Positions 45,288 to 53,587 of a stretch of 64,000 nucleotides of DNA are shown here, piece after piece (the first letter of the stretch is position 1; the number at the start of each line of letters is the position of its first letter). The stretch is taken from the NCBI RefSeq assembly GCF_012932375.1, contig NZ_JAAIIG010000010.1, forward strand, positions 1 through 64,000, read 5' to 3'. Below the pieces are notes generated by a model, which worked only from the letters and a program-made list of their open reading frames with translations, made no database searches and was not told where the DNA came from. Both the position numbers and the translations under genes were made by a program. This DNA is from Bifidobacterium olomucense. GTDB lineage: Bacteria; Actinomycetota; Actinomycetes; Actinomycetales; Bifidobacteriaceae.

Positions 45288-46010
45288 ATGGATACTGCCG
45301 TTACAGCCACTGCAAACACTGCAAGCACCGCAAACACCACTACTGCCGCCAAGCCGGCGTTGGAATTGGAGCACGTCTCCTACTCGTACACCAAGGGCGG
45401 CAAGCGCGTGCTTATCGACAAGAACTATGTGTTCCGCACCGGACGTGTCATCTCCATCACTGGACCTTCCGGAGCCGGCAAAACCACGCTGCTTTCGCTG
45501 CTTTCCGGACTGACCACTCCGACCAAGGGTCGGGTGCTGCACAACGGCGAAGATTTGGCCAAAGCCGACCGCTACCGCTTCCGCAGTCATGACATCGGCG
45601 TGATCTTCCAGAGCTTCAATCTCTTGCCGGCGCTGACCGTGGCGGAGAACATCATCCTGTCCATGGACGCCTCCGGCAAAACCTTTGATCAGCCGAAGAA
45701 GGAAATCGCCGCCGAGCTTATCGAGAAGGTGCGCCTGCAGCCGGAGTATTTGAACGAGCGTATTCTGCACCTGTCCGGCGGCGAGCAGCAGCGTGTGGCG
45801 ATTGCGCGCGCGTTGAGCTACGACCCGCAGATCATCTTGGCCGACGAGCCCACCGGCAATCTCGATCTGGCCACGCAGGACGACATCATGGCGATTTTCA
45901 AGGATTTGGCGCATAACGAAGGCAAATGCGTGATTATCGTGACGCATAGCCCGGAAGTCGCCGCCCAGTCCGACGAAGTCTTCCAGCTCGCCCCGCTTCG
46001 CGAGCGGTGA
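45288..46010 (+). CDS. ABC transporter ATP-binding protein (LolD/MacB type)
   Basis: A 240-residue ATPase. Walker A ITGPSGAGKTTLLSLLSG, Q-loop VIFQSFNLLPALTVAENI, signature LSGGEQQRVAIARALSY and Walker B IILADEPTGNLD with switch His in VIIVTHSPEVAAQ. The N-terminus is a Thr/Ala-rich stretch of about 20 residues. It lies 58 bp after its permease and energises it. Role could be lipoprotein, peptide or antibiotic handling. Confidence 0.93.
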   Translation: MDTAVTATANTASTANTTTAAKPALELEHVSYSYTKGGKRVLIDKNYVFRTGRVISITGPSGAGKTTLLSLLSGLTTPTKGRVLHNGEDLAKADRYRFRSHDIGVIFQSFNLLPALTVAENIILSMDASGKTFDQPKKEIAAELIEKVRLQPEYLNERILHLSGGEQQRVAIARALSYDPQIILADEPTGNLDLATQDDIMAIFKDLAHNEGKCVIIVTHSPEVAAQSDEVFQLAPLRER

Positions 46011-46051
46011 GCGGACAGCTTCCCCGCCCCGAGCGCAATTCGCCATTATGA

Positions 46052-46139
46052 CGCCGCACAATGCCTCGATTTTTTGCATTGTTGTGATTTGTGTACGCAC
46101 TTTACGCAACAATGCAAAAAATAGTGACGTTGTGCGGCG
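46052..46139. repeat. two-tier interrupted palindrome
   Basis: Outer arms CGCCGCACAA (46052-46061) / TTGTGCGGCG (46130-46139); inner arms TTTTTTGCATTGTTG (46070-46084) / its complement (46107-46121). Both tiers are perfect and share a centre. Confidence 0.85.
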
Positions 46140-46280
46140 AACTATTTGGTGAGAATCGTTGGAAATCCAGCATTCTTGTGCGAGCTCACTGCGAATACAC
46201 CTGAAAACGACGCGCACAAAACCAACAAGGACCCCGTTTCTCTCCGTTGTGCGCAGTATTTCATCACCGACGCCGAAATA

Positions 46281-46322
46281 CTAAAAAAGGACAGACCCGC
46301 AATAGGGCCTGTCCTTTTTTAG
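46281..46322. terminator. bidirectional terminator between the ABC genes and pnp
   Basis: CTAAAAAAGGACAG and its exact complement CTGTCCTTTTTTAG flank a 14-nt centre with a CCC/GGG extension. T-tracts are present on both strands. Confidence 0.9.
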
Positions 46323-46474
46323 TACATGCAGTTATTTCCAGCGGATGCCGTAATCACTGCGAAGGTCTTTCCGAAGACCTCAGTCCTCGAATGCCGAACC
46401 GTCAAGCGGGGAACCCAGTGGGTTCCCCGTAGGTGAGGGGAGCGGCCATGCCGCGACGGATCCGTGAGAGGATC

Positions 46475-49225
46475 TCAGTCCTCGAACGGATCGAAGTCGC
46501 GACGGACGCGACGGCGCGGGCGCTCGGAACGCTCTTCGCGATCGGCGCGGTAATCGTCATAGTTGTCATCGGTGGCGTAGCGCGGGTTGCGGTCGGAACC
46601 ACGGCCGCGACCACGAGAGCCCGAACGACGGTCATCGCGGTCGAAATCGCGATCGCCACGGTCGGAGGAGCGGCGGCGACGCGGACGATCCTCGTCGTCA
46701 CGATCGTCGAAGTCGTCGTGATCCACCGGACGGCGGCGACGCGGACGATCCTCATCACGATCGAAGTCGCGATCGTCACGATCAGCGGAACGACGGCGAC
46801 GCGGACGATCCTCGTAATCATCCTCGAAGTCGTCGTGATCCACCGGACGACGGCGACGCGGACGATCCTCATCACGATCGAAGTCGCGATCGTCACGATC
46901 AGCGGAACGACGGCCACGGCCGCCGCCACGGCGATCGTCACGGGAGCCGCGGCCGCCACGGCGATCATCGCGGTCGCCGCGCTCAGCACGAGCACCGCCG
47001 CGAGCGCCGGCGTTGTTCTCCTGATCTTCGAAGCCCGGGATGGCCAAGGAGATCTTGCCACGGTCGTCCACACCCTGCACGACTACCTCAACGGTGTCGC
47101 CTTCCTTGAGCACGTCCTCCACGGAGTCGATGCGCTCACCGTTGGCGAGGTTGCGGATCTGGGAGATGTGCAGCAGACCGTCGGTGCCCGGGGTGAGGTT
47201 CACAAAGGCACCGAAGGAGGTGGTCTTCACAACCTTACCGTTGTAGGTTTCGCCGGCTTCCGGCACATGCGGGTTGGCGATGGAGTCGATGATGGCCTTG
47301 GCCTTCTCAGCGGCCTCGCCGCCCTCGGAGGAGATGAAGACGGTACCGTCATCCTCAATGGCGATTTCAGCACCGGTGTCTTCCTGAATCTGGTTGATCA
47401 TCTTGCCCTTCGGGCCGATGACCTCGCCGATCTTCTCAACCGGAACGGTGGTGGTGATGATGCGCGGAGCGAACTCGCTCATCTCGGCCGGACCATCGAT
47501 GCACTCGTTGATGACCTCAAGGATGGTGGTGCGGGCTTCGTGGGCCTGCTGCAGGGCGGCGGCCAGAATGTCAGCCGGAATACCGTCCAGCTTGGTGTCA
47601 AGCTGCAGGGCGGTGATGAACTCGGAGGTGCCAGCCACCTTGAAGTCCATATCGCCGAAAGCATCCTCGGCGCCCAGAATATCGGTCAGGGTCTTGTAGA
47701 TGTGCTTGCCATCAACATCACCGGAGACCAAGCCCATGGCGATGCCGGCAACCGGTGCCTTCAGCGGCACGCCGGCGGCGAGCAGGGACAGGGTGGAGGC
47801 GCACACGGAGCCCATGGACGTGGAACCATTGGAACCAATGGCCTCGGAGACCTGACGGATGGCATACGGGAACTCTTCGCGGCTCGGCAGCACCGGCACG
47901 AGAGCCTTCTCGGCGAGGGCACCGTGGCCGATTTCACGACGCTTCGGAGAGCCGACGCGGCCGGTCTCACCGGTGGAGTACGGCGGCATCTCGTAGTTGT
48001 GCATATAGCGCTTGGACTGCGGACCGGACAGCGCGTCGATCTGCTGCTCCATCTTGAGCATGTTCAGAGTGGTGACGCCCAGAATCTGGGTTTCACCGCG
48101 CTGGAACAGAGCGGAGCCATGCACGCGAGGCACGATGTCCACTTCAGCGGAAAGGGTGCGGATGTCGCGCAGACCACGGCCGTCGATGCGGTAGTCCTCG
48201 GTCAGGATGCGGCGACGCACGATCTGGCGCTGCAGCTCCTTGAAGGCGTTGCCGAGTTCCTTCTCCTTCTCGGCATCATCCATGTCTTCGAACTCGTTGG
48301 CGAGCACTTCGCGCACGTGTTCCTTGATCTCGTGGATGCGATCCTGACGCGGCAGCTTCTCGGCGATGGAGAGCGCCTCATTGAGGTCAGCGTGAGCGAT
48401 CTCGTCGATGCGAGCGTACAGTTCGTCGGTGTACTCCGGGAAGAGCTGGAATTCCTTGGTTTCCTTGGCCGCCTTCTCCTTGAGCTCGTTCTGAGCTTCG
48501 CAGATCACCTTGATGAACGGCTTGGCGGCCTCAAGACCCTGAGCCACAACGGTCTCGTCCGGCTTGGTCTGTCCCTCATCATAGATCAGGTGCCAAGCGT
48601 TCTTGCCGGCACCGGCCTCGATCATAGCGATGGCCACATCGCCGTTATCGATCACGCGGCCGGCGACCACGATCTCGAATACAGCGCGTTCACGCTCGCT
48701 CCAGCGCGGGAAAGCGACCCACTGGCCGTCGATCAGGGCCAGACGCACGCCGGACACCGGGCCGGAGAACGGCAGACCGGAGATCATGGTGGAAGCGGAG
48801 GCAGCGTTCAGTGCGATGACGTCGTAAGCGTCATCCGGGTTCACGGCGAGCACGGTCTCGACAACCTGAACCTCGTTGCGCAGGGTGTGCGGGAACAGCG
48901 GACGCAGCGGACGGTCAATGATACGGCAGGCGAGAATTGCCTCGGAGCTCGGACGGCCTTCGCGACGGAAGAACGAGCCCGGAATCTTGCCGGCGGCATA
49001 CATCTTCTCTTCCACATCGACGGTCAGCGGGAAGAAGTCGTAGTTCTCCTTCGGGCTGGAGCCGGCGGTGGTGGTGGACAGAATCATCGAATCGTCGTCC
49101 AGATAGGCGGCCACAGCACCATCGGCCTGCTGTGCGAGACGGCCGGTCTCGAAGCGCAGCGTGCGCTTGCCGAACGAGCCATTGTCGATTACGGCCTCAA
49201 CGGCCTTGATTTCGGGACCCTCCAT
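46475..49225 (-). CDS. pnp: polyribonucleotide nucleotidyltransferase with an extended RD/RG-rich tail
   Basis: A 916-residue exoribonuclease (about 700 is usual). Two RNase PH-like cores (first: [23 protein letters not shown]; second: [31 protein letters not shown] with [23 protein letters not shown] landmark), KH domain [20 protein letters not shown] (about 640), S1 domain [20 protein letters not shown] (about 685). From about residue 755 to the end the protein is a charged, disordered tail of Arg, Asp and Gly with a tandemly duplicated 39-residue unit (DNA 46690-46925). Such tails bind RNA and may drive condensates. GGAGGAACCCC precedes the ATG. Confidence 0.97.
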   Translation of the reverse strand: MEGPEIKAVEAVIDNGSFGKRTLRFETGRLAQQADGAVAAYLDDDSMILSTTTAGSSPKENYDFFPLTVDVEEKMYAAGKIPGSFFRREGRPSSEAILACRIIDRPLRPLFPHTLRNEVQVVETVLAVNPDDAYDVIALNAASASTMISGLPFSGPVSGVRLALIDGQWVAFPRWSERERAVFEIVVAGRVIDNGDVAIAMIEAGAGKNAWHLIYDEGQTKPDETVVAQGLEAAKPFIKVICEAQNELKEKAAKETKEFQLFPEYTDELYARIDEIAHADLNEALSIAEKLPRQDRIHEIKEHVREVLANEFEDMDDAEKEKELGNAFKELQRQIVRRRILTEDYRIDGRGLRDIRTLSAEVDIVPRVHGSALFQRGETQILGVTTLNMLKMEQQIDALSGPQSKRYMHNYEMPPYSTGETGRVGSPKRREIGHGALAEKALVPVLPSREEFPYAIRQVSEAIGSNGSTSMGSVCASTLSLLAAGVPLKAPVAGIAMGLVSGDVDGKHIYKTLTDILGAEDAFGDMDFKVAGTSEFITALQLDTKLDGIPADILAAALQQAHEARTTILEVINECIDGPAEMSEFAPRIITTTVPVEKIGEVIGPKGKMINQIQEDTGAEIAIEDDGTVFISSEGGEAAEKAKAIIDSIANPHVPEAGETYNGKVVKTTSFGAFVNLTPGTDGLLHISQIRNLANGERIDSVEDVLKEGDTVEVVVQGVDDRGKISLAIPGFEDQENNAGARGGARAERGDRDDRRGGRGSRDDRRGGGRGRRSADRDDRDFDRDEDRPRRRRPVDHDDFEDDYEDRPRRRRSADRDDRDFDRDEDRPRRRRPVDHDDFDDRDDEDRPRRRRSSDRGDRDFDRDDRRSGSRGRGRGSDRNPRYATDDNYDDYRADREERSERPRRRVRRDFDPFED
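46690..46925. repeat. 117-bp tandem duplication inside the pnp tail
   Basis: CGAAGTCGTCGTGATCCACC recurs 117 bp apart (46708 and 46825), as does the following GCGGACGATCCT block. The unit is 39 codons, so changes in copy number keep frame. Confidence 0.9.
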
Positions 49226-49559
49226 GGGGTTCCTCCTTTTTTTACTTATCTAATTATTCCTACATGCAAATGCGGTTTCGTGCCGCATGTCCTCTTCAGC
49301 GGACGTCACATACCTTGTGTCGGCTGGCCCCTTGGCCACCGCTTCCTCGTGTCAACCCATTCATTCGGGTTCTCTCTTCGGCCTTACCTCATGAACTCCA
49401 GCGCCAGACTCGATCGTTACATGACCGTTTACTGTCTTGTTACTGTCTTGCGGCGCCTGTTTTGCGGCCTATCCTCTAACCCTCTTGCTGTTGTTGCCGT
49501 TGGTTGGCATATGTAAAACGCCCGAGTACCATCCTAGGCACTCGGGCGGAAGTCTTCAA
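49226..49559. other. 334-bp gap between rpsO and pnp
   Basis: No gene. It contains the rpsO terminator (49519-49548) and a small ATGCGG…CCGCAT hairpin at 49269-49287 in the pnp leader, where RNase III or Pnp autoregulation acts in other bacteria. Confidence 0.6.
49519..49548 (-). terminator. terminator downstream of rpsO
   Basis: CGCCCGAGT and ACTCGGGCG form a 9-bp stem. On the minus strand it is followed by TTTTACAT. Confidence 0.85.
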
Positions 49560-49829
49560 TTATCGACGCAGACCCAGACGCTCAATGAGGGAGCGGTAAC
49601 GGTTGATGTCAACGCGCTTGAGGTAGTCAAGCAGACGACGACGATCACCGATCATGAGCTGCATACCACGACGGGAGTGGTGGTCGTGCTTGTGCTGCTT
49701 CAGGTGCTCGGTCAGGTCGGCGATGCGCTTGGACAGCAGAGCAACCTGAACCTCGGGGGAACCGGTGTCACCTTCGTGCGTTGCGTACTCGTTGATAATC
49801 TGGGTCTTCTCTTCAGCCGTCAGTGCCAC
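49560..49829 (-). CDS. rpsO: 30S ribosomal protein S15
   Basis: An 89-residue rRNA-binding protein. Landmarks: [36 protein letters not shown] (family N-terminus), [23 protein letters not shown] and LGLRR at the end. AAGGAGGAT lies before the ATG. It is directly upstream of pnp, the classic order. Confidence 0.97.
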   Translation of the reverse strand: MALTAEEKTQIINEYATHEGDTGSPEVQVALLSKRIADLTEHLKQHKHDHHSRRGMQLMIGDRRRLLDYLKRVDINRYRSLIERLGLRR

Positions 49830-49952
49830 GGCATCCTCCTTAATATGGTCGTTGCGCGGTGTTCCGTGCGGGCTCGCTCGAAACGCTCTCTATCCGCGGG
49901 CGAAATCACGCCAAGTGGAAACTATAGGTCAGGGGGCGGACCGTCTGCCGCG

Positions 49953-50828
49953 TCACAGCACGGTCAGCACACCGCCGAACAGTACGACGAACAGTGCGAG
50001 CGCCTCGATCGCAAAGTACAGAATGAAACTCGCCCAGCTTTTGGTCAGCACGTTCAGTGGCGACGTTTTTTTGATGACGACCAATAGCCCCACGAAAATC
50101 ACCGCATATACGGCGATGCCGATCGCCGCCGCCATAATGCCGATGTTAGCGGCGTTCGCCAGATTGGCCTGGTCGCCGTACACCACATACGTGGAATACC
50201 AGAAGTTCAGATTGAGCATGCTCAGGCCGGCTATGAATTGCTCGCCGGCAAGGCCGATAACGAATACGATCAGCCACGGCCATGAAGGAGAAACGACTAC
50301 AGCCATCGCAAGCCCCACATAGGCGATCACCACGGCGGTCCAGCCGATCAACGCAATGCCTTGGGCGGACACCCCACCAAGAGCACCCAGCACGGCATAG
50401 GTATCGTTCACGGCTAGCGAGCGACCGAACCAGTACGGCGCAATCATGGCCGTCAACGCCGCCAGAATCACCACGATCCAGCGGACCGGATGGGAGCGTC
50501 GCCGTTCGATTTCCGCCAACGAAAGGTCGGTTTCAGGAATCGAGGGGGTAGGATGCTTGGACACTTCCACCGTTTCGACTTTGCCGCCCACCACTTCGAT
50601 GGCCTCGTTGGGCTCCGTGGGCTCTTCGGTTAACGTGGGTCTGATGAGCTGAGCAAGTTCGGATTCGGCGTCAGAGGCAAGCGGATCGGATTCGGCATCG
50701 CGCCTGTCGGGCTGCGCGTCGGCCTGCGTCTTGATCTGTGCGTCAGTCTGCGAGTCGGTCTGCGCGTGAGGCTGTGCGTGAGACTGTGCGACTGCATTGA
50801 AGTGCACGGTTGCGTCGACGTCCGCCAT
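49953..50828 (-). CDS. membrane protein with a Gln/Asp-rich repeat N-terminus, unknown function
   Basis: A 291-residue protein. Residues about 14-50 are a degenerate repeat (HAQPHAQTDSQTDAQIKTQADAQ) and 50-110 are acidic and polar; five hydrophobic segments then follow (VRWIVVILAALTAMIAPYWFG to FILYFAIEALALFVVLFGGVL). The cytoplasmic N-terminus is probably disordered. I do not recognise a family. Start ATG 50828 follows GGAGGA. It lies 123 bp downstream of the tRNA-Gly region on the opposite strand. Confidence 0.75.
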   Translation of the reverse strand: MADVDATVHFNAVAQSHAQPHAQTDSQTDAQIKTQADAQPDRRDAESDPLASDAESELAQLIRPTLTEEPTEPNEAIEVVGGKVETVEVSKHPTPSIPETDLSLAEIERRRSHPVRWIVVILAALTAMIAPYWFGRSLAVNDTYAVLGALGGVSAQGIALIGWTAVVIAYVGLAMAVVVSPSWPWLIVFVIGLAGEQFIAGLSMLNLNFWYSTYVVYGDQANLANAANIGIMAAAIGIAVYAVIFVGLLVVIKKTSPLNVLTKSWASFILYFAIEALALFVVLFGGVLTVL

Positions 50829-51091
50829 GATCCTCCGTCCTGTCGTCCAGCCCTGTGCTGTTGATGGTGTACTCGCGCTGTTGGCAGCGCGAGCAGCGCG
50901 GGCGCACCATGCGCGGGCACACCATATGTTTCATGTCCGCAACCATGGTACTCGCAACCCCGCTCGCAACAGCATTTTCCCCTGCGTCATGGTCCGATGC
51001 CACACGCCGAGGCACGAGGCACGACAGACGAAGTTGCTTGCGTCGGATTCCTATGTATAATGTCTCAAGTCGCCAAAAGCGACGACCTAGC

Positions 51092-51165
51092 GCGGATGTA
51101 GCTCAATGGTAGAGCCTCAGTCTTCCAAACTGATTACGCGGGTTCGATTCCCGTCATCCGCTCCA
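51092..51165 (+). tRNA. tRNA-Gly (anticodon TCC), CCA encoded
   Basis: A 74-nt cloverleaf: acceptor GCGGATG / CATCCGC, D-arm AGCTCAATGGTAGAGC, anticodon stem TCAGT / ACTGA with loop CTTCCAA, T-arm GGGTTCGATTCCC-type, discriminator T and encoded CCA. The terminator at 51170-51199 follows directly. Confidence 0.95.
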
Positions 51166-51169
51166 GTCG

Positions 51170-51199
51170 AAAACCGTTGGAATTCCAACGGTTTTTTGT
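51170..51199 (+). terminator. terminator after tRNA-Gly
   Basis: AAAACCGTTGG, loop AATT and its complement, followed by TTTTGTTTTG. Confidence 0.9.
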
Positions 51200-51315
51200 T
51201 TTGCGGCCAGCGCCGACAGCGAAATGCCACACTTATGTCACAACTCCAGCGGCAGGACAGGGACCACGGAAACGGCAGGCACTGTTTTTCATGCAGTTTT
51301 CAGGTGGTTTGTATG

Positions 51316-51436
51316 TTGCAATGAGCTTGGGGTTGTTATATAGGACTTACGGCCACGAGGTCGCAATAACTGAATTCCTTTCTTCTTCTCTCTCCTTTCT
51401 CCGGCCCGGTTCTTCGGAACCGGGCTTTTCTTTTGT
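51316..51436 (+). ncRNA. candidate small RNA: promoter, about 80-nt transcript and UUCG terminator
   Basis: TTGCAA (51316-51321), a 17-bp spacer and TATAGG (51339-51344) could start a transcript near 51351. It would end at a perfect 9-bp hairpin, GCCCGGTTC-TTCG-GAACCGGGC (51404-51425), followed by TTTTCTTTTGTTTT. No ORF lies between; a CTTTCTTCTTCTC-type pyrimidine tract precedes the hairpin. The terminator is strong evidence that something is transcribed here; alternatively it backs up the tRNA terminator. Confidence 0.4.
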
Positions 51437-51464
51437 TTTCCGTCTTATAGGGTTACAGGGAACA

Positions 51465-51810
51465 GAGTTGTGGGAGCTGGGTGTGGTGTTTATGTTCCGG
51501 GTCCGGGCCTGCGGGAACGTCGCCGGCATGCCAACGGCCGACTGGTTCCGGCGGCTTTGGCCTCGCGGAAGACGCTCCGCGGGAGAAGGACCCGGCGGCG
51601 CGTGCGCACGAACCGCGTTGCCTTTCCGGAACCGTGGTTTGTGCGCGCCGTCGCAGGCCACTGTCGGGATCGGCCATGCGGGGAAGGGCGGAATTCCGGC
51701 GATCGCGATCCCGCATGCCGGCGCACAAAGCGTTTTTGAAGGCTTTTGCCTGATTCGTGCGAACACAAAATACGGCATGCGGGCCAATGGTCCCGAAGTG
51801 CGCGCCCGCG
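51465..51810 (+). repeat. copy A of the intergenic element (left of the DUF559 endonuclease)
   Basis: It shares its start (GAGTTGTGGGAGCTGG) and its end (GAAGTGCGCGCCCGC) with copy B at 53084-53504, in opposite orientation. The last ~205 bp differ by about six positions from copy B; the first part is more variable. Conserved stems: CGGCCATGCGGG / CCCGCATGCCGG and TTTGTGCGC / GCGCACAAA. It begins 30 bp after a strong terminator. No coding frame with a start signal is seen on the plus strand. Confidence 0.9.
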
Positions 51811-51923
51811 GCACCCGGACAGCCGGACAGCCCGGTTATCCACATTCAAGTTATCCACATAAGCTCGAACCACATGCACCGGTTCAGGTGGCGGCTCATT
51901 GCGGCACCCGCTACCGTGACATC

Positions 51924-53027
51924 ATGAGCACAACATCATCCAATAGAACCAACGCCAATACCTTCGGTCGGCCTTTCCCCACACCCCCGCCCGGCGTCTT
52001 CGGCGACGAGCCTCCGGATACGCTCGGCACACAGCATGCCAACACATGCGCCAGTCCATATTCGTCAAACCGCAACGATTTCGCCGCCAATTCGATGTAT
52101 GGCAGTCTGTCGCAACGCAAACGCGACATCATCCAGCATTGTACGGAAGTCGCGCAACGGGCCGGCAAACCACTGCTGTTCGGTATGACCACATCATTGA
52201 TGCTGCAAGCCGTACCGCTGCCGTCGAACTGCGCCATGGACCCCGACAGGCTGCACACGGTCTCAAGCAGCAAACGCCAGCGCATGCATAGTCTGAGAGG
52301 CCTCGTACAACCTCATGTCTGGACCTTGCTCAAGACCGCGCGCAACGTGCGAATCAACCAGTACGTGTACGCGCTCGATCTGTTCCATACCTGGGCGCAG
52401 ATGGCTACGCATCTTCCTTTGCGGGAACTCGTCATCCTCGGGGAGTCCATCATCGCCGCCTTGGATCTTCGGACGAACGATTCGGCAACGGACTTCGGCG
52501 GCCACATACGATCCTTTATCGCGCTGAGCAAGAGCCCCCTGTCATTTCACGGCAAAAAGAAATGCCAGACTGCCACGGGACTCATGATTCCCGGAGCGAG
52601 GTCGCCCAAAGAATCGGAGTCCCATCTCCTGCTTCGCAGCCACGGCATCCCGCACCCAATATTGAATTATCATGTGCCGGATTCCTCGTTCAAGACGGGC
52701 GCCCCGATGACGTTGGACATGGCATGGCCGGATTTCCTCGTGGCGGTCGAATACGACGGGGATCAGCATCGCACGGACAGGGAACAGTGGAGACGCGACC
52801 AGGAGAAACGCAACCGCCTACGCGCCCGCGGCTGGGAAATCATCCTGGCCACGGCCGGCAATCTGGGCCACGACGAGTCCAGGGCCGAATTCGCGTTCCT
52901 TGTTGCCCGCACACTGGAGCGAGGGGGCGCGCATGTCGATTTTCGCGTGACCGCAATGACCATGGAAGAGCTCGCACGGTATGAGAGCTCAATCGCGGCA
53001 AGGAGAGCTCGTAATCACGCCCTATGA
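51924..53027 (+). CDS. DUF559/Vsr-like PD-(D/E)XK endonuclease domain protein
   Basis: A 367-residue protein. Residues 1-65 are polar and poorly ordered; the middle resembles actinobacterial AbiEi-like/DUF559 proteins (LVQPHVWTLLKTARNVRINQYVYAL, LGESIIAALD). The C-terminal nuclease core has ESHLLLRSHGIP, then MTLDMAWPDFLVAVEYDGDQH (Asp then E-x-D, the PD-(D/E)XK metal site), RRDQEKRNRLRARGWEII. Homologous proteins in this genus are single genes of unknown role, and Vsr relatives repair T:G mismatches. ATG 51924 is preceded by CCGTGACATC without a strong ribosome binding site. It sits alone between two inverted copies of the intergenic element. Confidence 0.8.
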   Translation: MSTTSSNRTNANTFGRPFPTPPPGVFGDEPPDTLGTQHANTCASPYSSNRNDFAANSMYGSLSQRKRDIIQHCTEVAQRAGKPLLFGMTTSLMLQAVPLPSNCAMDPDRLHTVSSSKRQRMHSLRGLVQPHVWTLLKTARNVRINQYVYALDLFHTWAQMATHLPLRELVILGESIIAALDLRTNDSATDFGGHIRSFIALSKSPLSFHGKKKCQTATGLMIPGARSPKESESHLLLRSHGIPHPILNYHVPDSSFKTGAPMTLDMAWPDFLVAVEYDGDQHRTDREQWRRDQEKRNRLRARGWEIILATAGNLGHDESRAEFAFLVARTLERGGAHVDFRVTAMTMEELARYESSIAARRARNHAL

Positions 53028-53083
53028 GCGGCGGAGAGTCGGGCGTAAGCGGAGGTTTGGAGCAGCTCGGGCGGCTGGGCACT

Positions 53084-53504
53084 GCGGGCGCGCACTTCGG
53101 GACCATTGGCCCGCATGCCGTATTTTGTGTTCGCACGAATCAAGCAAAAAGCCTTCAAAAACGCTTTGTGCGCCGGCATGCGGGATCACGATCGCCGGAA
53201 TTCCGCCCTTCCCCGCACGGCCGATCCCGACAGTGGCCTGCGACGGCGCGCACAAACCGCGGTTCCGGAAAGGCAACGCGAATCGTGCGCATGCGCCAGA
53301 GGGGGCGAAACGCATGCCGTCCGTCTCCCGGCGGCTACGGGAGACGGGCCAATGTTCCGGGACCATGCCGCCGGCCTTCCCTTCTCGCGGGACGTCTTCC
53401 GCGAGGCCGGGACCCGCAGACGCCGGCCGCCCCGCGACGCGCATGCTCTCCCGCGGGCCCGCACCCGGAAGAGGCATAAACACCACGCTCAGCCCCCACA
53501 ACTC
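53084..53504 (-). repeat. copy B of the intergenic element (right of the DUF559 endonuclease, inverted)
   Basis: Reads on the minus strand in the same sense as copy A. The core 53084-53290 is nearly identical to copy A; the outer part (53291-53504) is longer and carries a GTCTCCCG/CGGGAGAC palindrome at 53323-53346. A hairpin (53505-53542) abuts its outer end, as a terminator abuts copy A. Confidence 0.9.
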
Positions 53505-53542
53505 CAAGGGCCGGATGAGAGGGAAATCTCACCCGGCCCTTG
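53505..53542. terminator. hairpin between copy B and the amylosucrase gene
   Basis: CAAGGGCCGG(A)TGAGA and TCTCACCCGGCCCTTG form a 15-bp stem with one mismatch. It lies 46 nt after the amylosucrase stop on the minus strand and likely ends that transcript. Confidence 0.7.
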
Positions 53543-53587
53543 CTGTTCAGTAATCGACTCTTGACTGCTATCGATCAGCCTAGGCGA

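Larger units (their letters stand above)
46011..46474. other. 464-bp convergent intergenic region with nested palindromes and a terminator
   Basis: No gene. It holds a two-tier palindrome (46052-46139), a bidirectional terminator (46281-46322), an AGGTCT hairpin (46363-46380) and a 10-bp CGGGGAACCC hairpin (46407-46429). The 46381-46392 sequence CAGTCCTCGAAT echoes the 3' end of pnp at 46475. Confidence 0.75.

Noticed and set aside
46433..49516. A 1027-codon open frame opposite pnp
   Set aside because: It mirrors the PNPase gene on the other strand; its repeats simply echo the Arg/Asp tail and no ribosome binding site or family is seen.
51092..51165. tRNA-Gly as an integration (att) site for a mobile element carrying the endonuclease
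   Set aside because: No integrase gene and no duplicated tRNA 3' end is visible downstream.
51347..51814. Proline- and arginine-rich minus-strand ORF in copy A
   Set aside because: No start signal and a frameshift relative to copy B; kept only as part of the repeat-family finding.
51177..51923. N-terminal extension of the DUF559 protein through copy A
   Set aside because: The upstream frame passes through a tRNA terminator and the repeat element; the actual protein starts at 51924.
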